Source of the DNA: Myxococcota bacterium
GTDB taxonomy: Bacteria > Myxococcota_A > Polyangia > JAAYKL01
Reading direction: 5' to 3'
NCBI GenBank assembly: GCA_028278265.1
Contig: JANQET010000195.1
Location: forward strand, 1-36,773
DNA: 36,773 bases
A model generated the notes under the pieces. It ran no database searches. It was not told where the DNA came from and saw nothing but the letters and a program-made list of their open reading frames with translations. Made by a program: the position numbers and the translations under genes. Shown piece by piece: positions 19,535-26,169 of this stretch; the first letter of the stretch is position 1; the number at the start of each line of letters is the position of its first letter.

Positions 19535-19612
19535 TACATAAGGGAGGCCCTCCTCCGGTGCAAGGGATCAAACCACCAAGGACAGAATTTTCTCCGCCGG
19601 ATGCTCCACCTC

Positions 19613-19640
19613 TTGCCGGAGACCAATCTTTGCCTATGAT
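19613..19640 (+). promoter_or_regulatory. Candidate thioredoxin promoter
   Basis: TTGCCG (19613-19618), 16 bases, TATGAT (19635-19640, 5 of 6 matches). It would start transcription about 35 bases before the gene. A small palindrome GATAA-GTA-TTATC (19638-19650) overlaps the -10 box and the predicted start and could be an operator. Confidence 0.4.
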
Positions 19641-19644
19641 AAGT

Positions 19645-19672
19645 ATTATCAAATCTGTAGAAACGATTTGAA
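19645..19672 (-). promoter_or_regulatory. Candidate uvrA promoter
   Basis: On the minus strand TTCAAA (19672-19667), 16 bases, GATAAT (19650-19645, 5 of 6 matches). It shares the GATAA-GTA-TTATC palindrome with the thioredoxin promoter, so the two back-to-back promoters may compete. Confidence 0.3.
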
Positions 19673-19684
19673 GAGGAGGGGATG

Positions 19685-20011
19685 ATGAGTGAAGCAATCG
19701 AAAATGCAACGGACGAAACGTACAAAGATATTGTCCTTAAAAGCGATATCCCGGTATTAGTAGATTTTTGGGCCCCCTGGTGTGGTCCATGTCGCGTGGT
19801 CGGGCCGATTCTGGAATCCCTGGCCACGGAGTATCAGGGACGGGTCAAAATCGTCAAAGTCAACGTGGATGACAACAACCAGCTGGCCGCTTCCATGGGG
19901 ATTCAATCCATCCCCACGATGATGCTGTACCAGAACGGCAAGGTGATCCAAACCGTGGTGGGATCCAAGCCCAAAGGGGAACTCATCACCCTCCTCGATT
20001 CAGCGCTGTAA
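19685..20011 (+). CDS. trxA: Thioredoxin
   Basis: This is a small cytoplasmic thioredoxin of 108 residues. The active site is WAPWCGPCRVV (C33 and C36), the cis-proline loop is QSIPTMMLY, and the rest of the fold (VLVDFWAPW, VKIVKVNVDDN, GKVIQTVVG) is standard. Two ATGs are in tandem at 19682 and 19685; AGGAGG ends at 19679, so spacing favours the second (MSEAIENATDETYKD). It reduces disulfides with NADPH through thioredoxin reductase, which is not in the window. The stop lies six bases from the stop of the convergent cytochrome gene with no terminator between them. No signal peptide is present. Confidence 0.97.
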   Translation: MSEAIENATDETYKDIVLKSDIPVLVDFWAPWCGPCRVVGPILESLATEYQGRVKIVKVNVDDNNQLAASMGIQSIPTMMLYQNGKVIQTVVGSKPKGELITLLDSAL

Positions 20012-20017
20012 AAGTCC

Positions 20018-21175
20018 TTACTTCGGGTGGCAGGTGGTGCACTTGTTCGGGGCGCCCCGCTCTTTGTGACACCCCATGCAGTTGGCGTGATAGATCTTTT
20101 TGGCGTCTTCCACGGTTTTGTGACAGGTACGACAGGTGGGGTCTTCCAAGCCCTTGTGGTGGCAGGCTTCGCAGCTATCACCGTACGTCTGGTGGGCGTG
20201 GTGATCAAAGGGCGAACCGGACTTCTTGTCGATCGCGTGGTCGATGATCATCTTTGCCGGACCCGGATCCTGCTCCTGACCGGCCGCTACCTTGGGCTTG
20301 CCGTCATCGCTGGGCTTGGGGGTGGGCCGCTTGACCACTTTCTTCTTCTTTTTGCCGCCGTTGTGACACCCCGCACACTCCTGGGCCGGAGCCTTGGTCT
20401 CCGGGTTGGCCAACTGCATTCGCTGATGACAGGTGACACAACTCAAGTGTAAGGCCCGCTCCAGGCTCAAGCTGCCCGGCAGCCGCTTCAATGTGTTGGT
20501 GGTGTGACAGGATTCACAATCCACCGGAGCGATTGAATCGGGTTGGCTCTTTTTCAAGTTCTCGTGACATCCCTTGCACTTGAGGTGAAAGGCCCGCTTG
20601 GTCTTGGGTACCACCGCCCCGTCCTCGGTTTTCTTGGCAATCTCCAGATGACAATCGGAGCAGGGCACCTTGTCGCCGGTGTGGTGGCAGCTCTCGCAGG
20701 TGACCTTGTACCCCTTGGCCGAGGCGTGGGTGAAGTGGTTGAACGGCACCGGCGCGGTTTCGCTCAAGTCCTGCTTCTCGGCGATCAGCAGCAGGTTGTC
20801 GTCCGGCCCCTGATGGGCGGCTTCCGCGTCTTTTGCCGGCACCTTGTGACAGCTCACACAGCCGTCGTCCGGGTCTGTGCCTTCAGCCGTGTGGTGACAG
20901 TCGACACAGGGAATGCCGAAGCCCGATTTTTGGTTGGAAGCGTGCTTGAAGTGGGGAAACTTCACTGCCTGTTGGGTCCCCGGTGCGATCTCGGCGAGCA
21001 CGGTGGAATCGTCCGGTCCGTTCTCTGCCGGATCGTCCCCTCCTTCGGCGATGCGGGCATAGGGCAGCACCACTTCACCGGCAGCCGTCTCTTCACCATC
21101 GGCCGGTGCCTGATCGCACCCGCCGAGCGCGCCAAATGACAACGCGACTATTAGGAATATCAATGCTCGTTTCAT
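20018..21175 (-). CDS. Dodecahaem c-type cytochrome lipoprotein, Rnf-associated
   Basis: Starting at the ATG that overlaps the rnfB stop (ATGA, 21175), the protein has 385 residues: a lipoprotein signal MKRALIFLIVALSFGALGGC with lipobox Cys20, an acidic linker, then twelve CxxCH haem motifs (CVDCH, CVSCH, CESCH, CSDCH, CKGCH, CESCH, CVTCH, CAGCH, CEACH, CRTCH, CMGCH, CTTCH). Three F-x-H-x-x-H segments (FPHFKH, FNHFTH, FDHHAH) are distal-haem-ligand motifs typical of cytochrome c3/c7 modules, so the chain looks like three such modules; a Lys/Pro-rich linker (GGKKKKKVVKRPTPKP) separates haems 8 and 9. It would sit on the periplasmic side, anchored by lipid, and exchange electrons with the Rnf complex. 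Multihaem partners of Rnf are known in Desulfovibrio and Methanosarcina; that this one does the same is inferred from operon position. A longer upstream start is rejected because it breaks the signal peptide. Confidence 0.93.
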   Translation of the reverse strand: MKRALIFLIVALSFGALGGCDQAPADGEETAAGEVVLPYARIAEGGDDPAENGPDDSTVLAEIAPGTQQAVKFPHFKHASNQKSGFGIPCVDCHHTAEGTDPDDGCVSCHKVPAKDAEAAHQGPDDNLLLIAEKQDLSETAPVPFNHFTHASAKGYKVTCESCHHTGDKVPCSDCHLEIAKKTEDGAVVPKTKRAFHLKCKGCHENLKKSQPDSIAPVDCESCHTTNTLKRLPGSLSLERALHLSCVTCHQRMQLANPETKAPAQECAGCHNGGKKKKKVVKRPTPKPSDDGKPKVAAGQEQDPGPAKMIIDHAIDKKSGSPFDHHAHQTYGDSCEACHHKGLEDPTCRTCHKTVEDAKKIYHANCMGCHKERGAPNKCTTCHPK

Positions 21176-23247
21176 GACGCCGCCTCTTTTCGAAAACCCC
21201 GGTAGCACACCTCGCCGCACTGCAGGCAGCGCTCGGTCTCCTTTTTGGCCATCTCCTCGGACAGCCCCAGCTCGACCTCCTCGAAATTGTGGCGCCGCTC
21301 ATCGACCGACAGATCGGGCATGCCTGCCCGTTCACTCTTCTCGAGCTCGACTCCTGCGTCCACTCCGGGCAGCTTGGGTGCTTTTTCGTACCAGTTCTTG
21401 GGCAGGGCGGTCTCTTCACCGAGCAGCAACTTGTTGATCGAGCGCGCGGCAAATCGCCCGTCGCGAATCGCCTCCACTGCCGTGGCCGCTCCGCGCCAGC
21501 CATCACCACCGGCAAAAATCTGATTGACGTCGGTCTGCATCGTCCCTTCGGCCGCGACAATCGAATTCCAACGGGTGCGATTGAGCTTGGCCCCCACCTC
21601 CCCTTTGTCGAGACAAGTCAGGTCGGGGGACTGGCCAATCGCGCTGAACACATTATCTGCTTCGATCAACTTTTCCGATCCCTCGACCGGCACGGGACGA
21701 CGGCGCCCGGACGCATCGGGCTCACCGAGCTCCATCCGCAAAAACTCCATCGCCTTGAGCTTGCCTCCGTCCCCGACCAACTTGATCGGCGCGGCGAGAA
21801 AGTGGTACTGCACCTCTTCGTGCTCACCCTCTTCGACCTCGATGTCATTGGCCGGCATCTCCTTGCGCGACCGACGGTAGAGCAGGTAGACGTTTTCGGC
21901 GCCGAGCCGCCAGGAGGTGCGCGCCGCGTCCATCGCCGTGTTGCCGCCGCCGACGATAATCACGTTTTTACCGACAGGGGTTTCTTCGTTGAGACCGCGC
22001 TTGATTAGAAACTCGGTACCGCTGGCCACGCCGTCGAAATCGTGCTCCCCGGGAATACCCAATCGGCGAGAGTCCCAGGCACCGACGGCCAAGTAAATCG
22101 CGTCGTACTCCTGCTTGACCAAATCGTCGAGGGTGAAATCCTCACCGAGTTTGGTGTTGCACTTGAGCTCCACGCCCAGATCCAAAATACCCTGAATCTC
22201 CCAGGCCAGGGTCTTCTTGGGCAGCCGGTACTCGGGAATGCCGTAGAGCAGCATGCCGCCGGGCTTGGGCATCGCCTCGAAGACCTTCACCTCGTGTCCC
22301 AACCGGGCCAAGTAGTAGGCACAGGTCAACCCGGAGGGTCCACCCCCGACGATCGCCACCCGCTTGCCCGTGGAGGGCAGCTTGGGAGGCACGATGCGCT
22401 TGCCCGAATAGAGCTCGAAGTCCGCGGCAAAGCGCTTGAGGTGGTTGATGTTGACCGGCACGTCCACATCGTTGCGACGGCAGGCCCCTTCGCACTCGTG
22501 AGGGCAGACCCGGCCGCAGACCAGCGGGAACGGGTTGGCCTCTTTGATGATGCTCACCGCCTGCTCGTATTCCCCATCGGCGATCGCGGCGATGTAGGCC
22601 GGAATATCGATCTGCGCCGGACAGGTCGCCTGGCAGGGGGCCACGCAATCGTCGGAGGTCTGCACGTGGGTGAAGCGCCGGCTGGGGGTCTGCACGCGAA
22701 TAATGGTCTTGGGACAAATTCGCTCACAGGTGCCGCAGGCCGTGCATTTCTCTTTGATCGTGTGGGGCAGCCCGTCCTCGCCCATGTACAGGGCGCCGAA
22801 GGGGCAGGCCTCGACGCAGGAGCCGAAGCCCAGACAGCCCATCGAGCAGACCTTGCCCCCGCCGGTGACAAGCGCCGCGGCATTGCAGTCCCGTATGCCG
22901 TCGTAATCGAACCGCAGGTGGGCCAGGTCCCGACCGTACTTGCAGCCCAACTCGGCCACGCCCACTTCACCGGCTTCGACCGAGAGACCCATCAGGCGGC
23001 CCACCGCTTCGGCCACTTCGAATCCACCGGCGATGCAGACGTTGGGCGGGGCCTTGCCCTTGACCACCGCTGCCGCGGCCGCCGAACAACCGGTGAAGCC
23101 GCAGCCGCCACAGTTGGCGCCGGGCATCACCTCTTCGACTTCGAGAATTTTTGGATCGACATAAACGGCGAATACCTTGGCGGCGATGCCCAAACCGAGG
23201 GCGGCCACCACGCCGATACCACCAATGACAAGAGCTGCTATGAGCAT
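21172..23247 (-). CDS. rnfB: RnfB fused to a GltD/NfnB-type FAD/NAD(P)H oxidoreductase
   Basis: Residues 1-180 are a complete RnfB: an N-terminal membrane helix, the [4Fe-4S] motif ANCGGCGFTGC (C46, C49, C54, with C71), and two ferredoxin motifs (C134, C138, C144, C148; C168, C171, C174, C178). From about residue 195 to 685 follows a second enzyme of the glutamate-synthase small subunit/NfnB type: its own Cys clusters CVAPCQATCP and CGRVCPHECEGAC, FAD site VAIVGGGPSGL (301-307), nucleotide site IIVGGGNTAMDAA (433-441) followed by LLYRRSRKEMPA whose Arg pair usually favours NADPH, a second FAD stretch IFAGGDGWRGAATAV, and a last CLQCGEVC. Normal RnfB is about 190-330 residues, so 691 is large. 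The fusion would put a pyridine-nucleotide site directly on the ferredoxin-facing subunit. GGAGG lies 10 bases before the ATG; the 3' end overlaps the cytochrome gene. Confidence 0.93.
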   Translation of the reverse strand: MLIAALVIGGIGVVAALGLGIAAKVFAVYVDPKILEVEEVMPGANCGGCGFTGCSAAAAAVVKGKAPPNVCIAGGFEVAEAVGRLMGLSVEAGEVGVAELGCKYGRDLAHLRFDYDGIRDCNAAALVTGGGKVCSMGCLGFGSCVEACPFGALYMGEDGLPHTIKEKCTACGTCERICPKTIIRVQTPSRRFTHVQTSDDCVAPCQATCPAQIDIPAYIAAIADGEYEQAVSIIKEANPFPLVCGRVCPHECEGACRRNDVDVPVNINHLKRFAADFELYSGKRIVPPKLPSTGKRVAIVGGGPSGLTCAYYLARLGHEVKVFEAMPKPGGMLLYGIPEYRLPKKTLAWEIQGILDLGVELKCNTKLGEDFTLDDLVKQEYDAIYLAVGAWDSRRLGIPGEHDFDGVASGTEFLIKRGLNEETPVGKNVIIVGGGNTAMDAARTSWRLGAENVYLLYRRSRKEMPANDIEVEEGEHEEVQYHFLAAPIKLVGDGGKLKAMEFLRMELGEPDASGRRRPVPVEGSEKLIEADNVFSAIGQSPDLTCLDKGEVGAKLNRTRWNSIVAAEGTMQTDVNQIFAGGDGWRGAATAVEAIRDGRFAARSINKLLLGEETALPKNWYEKAPKLPGVDAGVELEKSERAGMPDLSVDERRHNFEEVELGLSEEMAKKETERCLQCGEVCYRGFRKEAAS

Positions 23248-23298
23248 CTTCTGTTAACCTCCGAAGAAAACCTCGTGGGAACTGATTCCCCACACTCC

Positions 23299-23367
23299 TA
23301 AAACAACCCTTCTTGCTCTGCCCAAGAAGTCTCGCGGATCGTTTTTCTCAGTTTTAAAACAACCCTT
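23299..23367. repeat. Short direct repeat of the rnfA 3' end
   Basis: TAAAACAACCCTT occurs at 23355-23367, where it covers the rnfA stop and last codons, and again at 23299-23311 in the 106-base gap before rnfB. This gap is the longest in an otherwise tight operon. It may be a small partial duplication; no other feature was seen in the gap. Confidence 0.6.
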
Positions 23368-23929
23368 TAAATCCGTAAAAGGCCAGCGACATCAGCCCGG
23401 CGGCGATCAATCCCGACGCGGTTCCCTGCAATACCTTGGGCATTCGGGTCAGGGCGAAGCGCTCCCGCATCCCGGCGAACAAGACCAGGGCCAGGGCAAA
23501 ACCGACCGCTGACGAGAACGAGTAGACCATGGTCTGCATAAAGTCGTAGTCCTTGTCGATCGCCTTGATCGCCACACCGAAGACCGCGCAGTTGGTGGTG
23601 ATCAGCGGCAAAAAGATGCCCAACGCCTTGTACAGGGCCGGTGCTGATTTCTGCAGCACAATCTCGACCAGTTGCACCAGGGCCGCGATCACCAAAATGA
23701 AGGCAATCGTTCTCAAGTATTCGATCTCAAAGGGCACCAGCAAATACCAGTAGATGACATAGGTGATCGCGCCGGCAAAGGTCAGCACGAAAATGACCGC
23801 CATGCCCATCCCGGTGGCCGTGCCCATCTTTTGCGAGGTGCCCAAAAACGGACAGTTGCCCAGGTACTCGGCGAGCAGGATATTGTTGACCAGAATGGCC
23901 GAAACGAACAGCAACAGGTATTCAGTCAT
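23354..23929 (-). CDS. rnfA: Rnf complex membrane subunit RnfA
   Basis: RnfA is one of two homologous six-helix subunits that with RnfE forms the membrane core of Rnf and holds an iron-sulfur site between Cys residues of both. The 191-residue protein has six predicted helices and both conserved Cys motifs, ILLAEYLGNCPFLGTS (Cys about 27) and LITTNCAVFGVA (Cys about 113). Family length is about 190. The ATG lies 14 bases after the rnfE stop. The conserved Cys positions are intact, so the electron path through the membrane core appears preserved although RnfC and RnfD in this cluster are altered. Confidence 0.97.
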   Translation of the reverse strand: MTEYLLLFVSAILVNNILLAEYLGNCPFLGTSQKMGTATGMGMAVIFVLTFAGAITYVIYWYLLVPFEIEYLRTIAFILVIAALVQLVEIVLQKSAPALYKALGIFLPLITTNCAVFGVAIKAIDKDYDFMQTMVYSFSSAVGFALALVLFAGMRERFALTRMPKVLQGTASGLIAAGLMSLAFYGFKGLF

Positions 23930-23943
23930 CGATCACTCCTCAA

Positions 23944-24579
23944 TTACGCCGCTTTGGCGGACCGTTCGGTGATGATGTTCATCAGCATCAGCATCGCACC
24001 CAAGCAGACGAACGCGCCGGGGGCTTCGACCATGAATCTGAACAGATACTCCTGACCCTCGGCCAGGGGAATCAGACTCACCGACAGCTCGGCCTGCGCA
24101 AAAATGGTCAGCTTTCCCGTGCCGAATATTTCACGGACAGCGCCGAGCAGGGCCAAGGCCAGGGTGAAGCCGATGCCGATCCCCAATCCGTCGAGGCAGG
24201 AACGCCCGATACCATTTTTTGAGGCGAACGCTTCGGCCCGACCCAAAATGATGCAGTTGACCACGATCAAGGGAATGAACACCCCCAGCGTCTTGGACAG
24301 CATCGGCGTGTAGGCCTTCATCATCAGCTCGGTGATCACCACGAAGGTGGCGATGATTACGATGAAGGTGGCGATGCGTACCTTGGGCGGAATTGCCTTG
24401 CGCAGGCTGGCGACAAACAAGTTGGAGCAAACGAGCACGAACGTCGTGGCCAGGCCCATACCCCAGCCCCCTTCGAGCGACTTGGTCACCGCCAGGGTCG
24501 GGCAGAGGCCCAAGACGAGTCTAAACGGCGGGAGTTGTTCCCACAGTCCCTTGGTGAATTCCTGGGTCAGTGTCTTCAT
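23944..24579 (-). CDS. rnfE: Rnf complex membrane subunit RnfE
   Basis: RnfE is the inverted-topology homologue of RnfA in the membrane core. The 211-residue protein starts with a soluble stretch FTKGLWEQLPPFRLVLGLCPTLAVT that carries the first conserved Cys, and holds FIPLIVVNCIILGRAEAFASKNG with the second, followed by DGLGIGIGFTLALALLGAVREIFGTG, all expected for the family. Six helices are predicted. It lies 11 bases after rnfG and 14 before rnfA. Nothing is missing. Confidence 0.97.
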   Translation of the reverse strand: MKTLTQEFTKGLWEQLPPFRLVLGLCPTLAVTKSLEGGWGMGLATTFVLVCSNLFVASLRKAIPPKVRIATFIVIIATFVVITELMMKAYTPMLSKTLGVFIPLIVVNCIILGRAEAFASKNGIGRSCLDGLGIGIGFTLALALLGAVREIFGTGKLTIFAQAELSVSLIPLAEGQEYLFRFMVEAPGAFVCLGAMLMLMNIITERSAKAA

Positions 24580-24590
24580 CTTCTCACTCC

Positions 24591-25196
24591 CTACTTCGCC
24601 GTCACGGTTTGGCTGTGCTCGGCCAAGCGCTCGATCGCCAGGTTCACCGCGTCGGTGAAGGCCGCTGCCGAGACCGTGGCGCCGGAGATCGCATCGAGTT
24701 GACCACCGTTGGCTTTGAGCGCCACCCCATCCTGATACGCCATCCCTTTGAACTGCTTGATGAACGGCTCGTTGTCATCGGCCACGCGAGCGCCCAGGCC
24801 CGGGGTCTCGGATTGACTGAGGGCCTTGGCGGCGAGCAATTTTTTCGTCTCCAGATCAAAAACGGTCAGTACTTCCAAGTCACCGCCGAAACCGGCCACC
24901 TTGGTCTGCAGGGCGGCGCCGACAACACTGCCCCCCTTTACCCCGCGAAAAACGGTCAACCGCTGCACCCGGCCGCGGCTGTCCTTGCCCAGCTCCAGCT
25001 TCAACCGATCGGCGATAAAATCATTGTCCACGCCGATTTCACCAAACGTGACATCGAGGGTCGGTTTTATTTGTCGCTCGAGAATATCTTGCTCGATGAT
25101 CGGTCCGGTCAGTTCGTTGACCTGGGAGAGCGCCAGGCCGGCGACGAATCCGACCGCGCCGAGCACCAGGGCCATAAACCAAATTCTGTTATGCAT
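24591..25196 (-). CDS. rnfG: Rnf complex flavoprotein subunit RnfG
   Basis: RnfG is a single-span periplasmic protein with covalently bound FMN. From the ATG at 25196, which overlaps the rnfD stop by eight bases, it has 201 residues: a membrane helix (residues 5-25), then the FMN-binding domain with ETPGLGARVAD (130-140) and the flavinylation motif SGATVS, where T174 would carry the FMN. Attachment needs the flavin transferase ApbE, which is not in the window. A start 14 codons further upstream exists but lies inside rnfD and adds a charged stretch before the helix, so it is rejected. The intact motif here contrasts with RnfD, which has none. Confidence 0.95.
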   Translation of the reverse strand: MHNRIWFMALVLGAVGFVAGLALSQVNELTGPIIEQDILERQIKPTLDVTFGEIGVDNDFIADRLKLELGKDSRGRVQRLTVFRGVKGGSVVGAALQTKVAGFGGDLEVLTVFDLETKKLLAAKALSQSETPGLGARVADDNEPFIKQFKGMAYQDGVALKANGGQLDAISGATVSAAAFTDAVNLAIERLAEHSQTVTAK

Positions 25197-26169
25197 GGCT
25201 GGCCGCCTTTCCAAACGGAGTTGACGCGATGCGATCAAATAGCGGGGTGGCCAGCGACATCAATACGATCGCCCAAGGCACCCGGCCGAACGGCATGCCG
25301 CACACGCGGAACAGGATCACCACTCCACCGGCGAACAACCCGAAGAGGAACATGCCCCAGGGCGTCACCGGTGTGGACGTCCACTCGGAACAGAGAAAGA
25401 ACGCGCCGAACATCGTCGCACCGGTGAACAGGTGAAACGTGGCCGGGGCCACTGAACCGGGGGCAATCCCGTGGGCGATGCCCGCGGTCACCGCGACGCC
25501 GATCAGAAACCCTACCGGCGCCTGCCATCGGATCACCTTGCGCCACAACAGCAGCAGGCCGCCGAGCAACAGCAGCAACGGTGAGATGGTGCCGATCGCG
25601 CCGACCTGGTTCCCCAAAAACAGGCCGGAGGTGCAGTAGTCCGCCGCATCACTGGGATCCACGTAGACAGCGGTCAGCGGGGGCTCGGCCGGGGCCGCAT
25701 CATCCGCTTTGACCGCCTCCGCCGCGGTGCGCGGCTGGGTATAGTGGTCGATCTCGGCGGGCCAGGAGAGGGCCAGGATGAGCACCCCCACCAGGGCCGG
25801 GGCCAACGGAGCGCTGCCCAACGGACCAAAGGGTGCCTTGCCGACCAGGATGGCTAGGACACCGCCCAAGAAGGGTATCCACAAGGGGACTGCCGGAGGC
25901 AACAGCAACGCCAGCACCAGTCCGACCAGCGCTGCATGAAAATCCTTGATGGTATAGGGGTTGTCGCCCACCCGATTGACAGTCGCTTCAGTAATGATCG
26001 CCCCGAGGGCGGCGGCGATGATCACCACCAGGACCCGAAATCCGAATTGATAGACACCCCACGCCACAGCGGGAATCAGGGCGATCATCGTGGTGAGGAT
26101 CATCTGGCGAATCGTCCGACCGTGCCTAAGATGAGGGGAAAGCGAAACGATGAATCGTTTTTCGGTCAT
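25189..26169 (-). CDS. rnfD: Rnf complex subunit RnfD, divergent
   Basis: The 326-residue membrane protein matches the NqrB/RnfD family in its start (VSLSPHLRHGRTIRQMILTTMIALIPA), helix pattern and FLGNQVGAIGTISPL region (184-198), and ends with the expected ATPLFDRIASTPFGK. Two family hallmarks are changed. The segment after the conserved Lys, normally FGGxGxNxFNPA, reads FGPLGSAPLAPA (114-125), and the periplasmic loop before GNQVG contains no S/T-G-A-T motif for covalent FMN, only an Ala/Pro/Asp-rich stretch (TAAEAVKADDAAPAEPP). It may therefore have lost its covalent flavin. The ATG overlaps the rnfC stop by one base (TGATG). Family assignment is firm because of operon position and overall match. 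Confidence 0.93.
   Translation of the reverse strand: MTEKRFIVSLSPHLRHGRTIRQMILTTMIALIPAVAWGVYQFGFRVLVVIIAAALGAIITEATVNRVGDNPYTIKDFHAALVGLVLALLLPPAVPLWIPFLGGVLAILVGKAPFGPLGSAPLAPALVGVLILALSWPAEIDHYTQPRTAAEAVKADDAAPAEPPLTAVYVDPSDAADYCTSGLFLGNQVGAIGTISPLLLLLGGLLLLWRKVIRWQAPVGFLIGVAVTAGIAHGIAPGSVAPATFHLFTGATMFGAFFLCSEWTSTPVTPWGMFLFGLFAGGVVILFRVCGMPFGRVPWAIVLMSLATPLFDRIASTPFGKAASHA

Noticed and set aside
19535-19684. SOS (LexA) box before uvrA
   Set aside because: No convincing CTGT-N8-ACAG or GAAC-type palindrome was found; only the GATAA/TTATC palindrome is present.
21176-21220. Earlier start for the 12-haem cytochrome
   Set aside because: It adds charged residues before a perfect lipoprotein signal; the ATGA overlap at 21175 is the better start.
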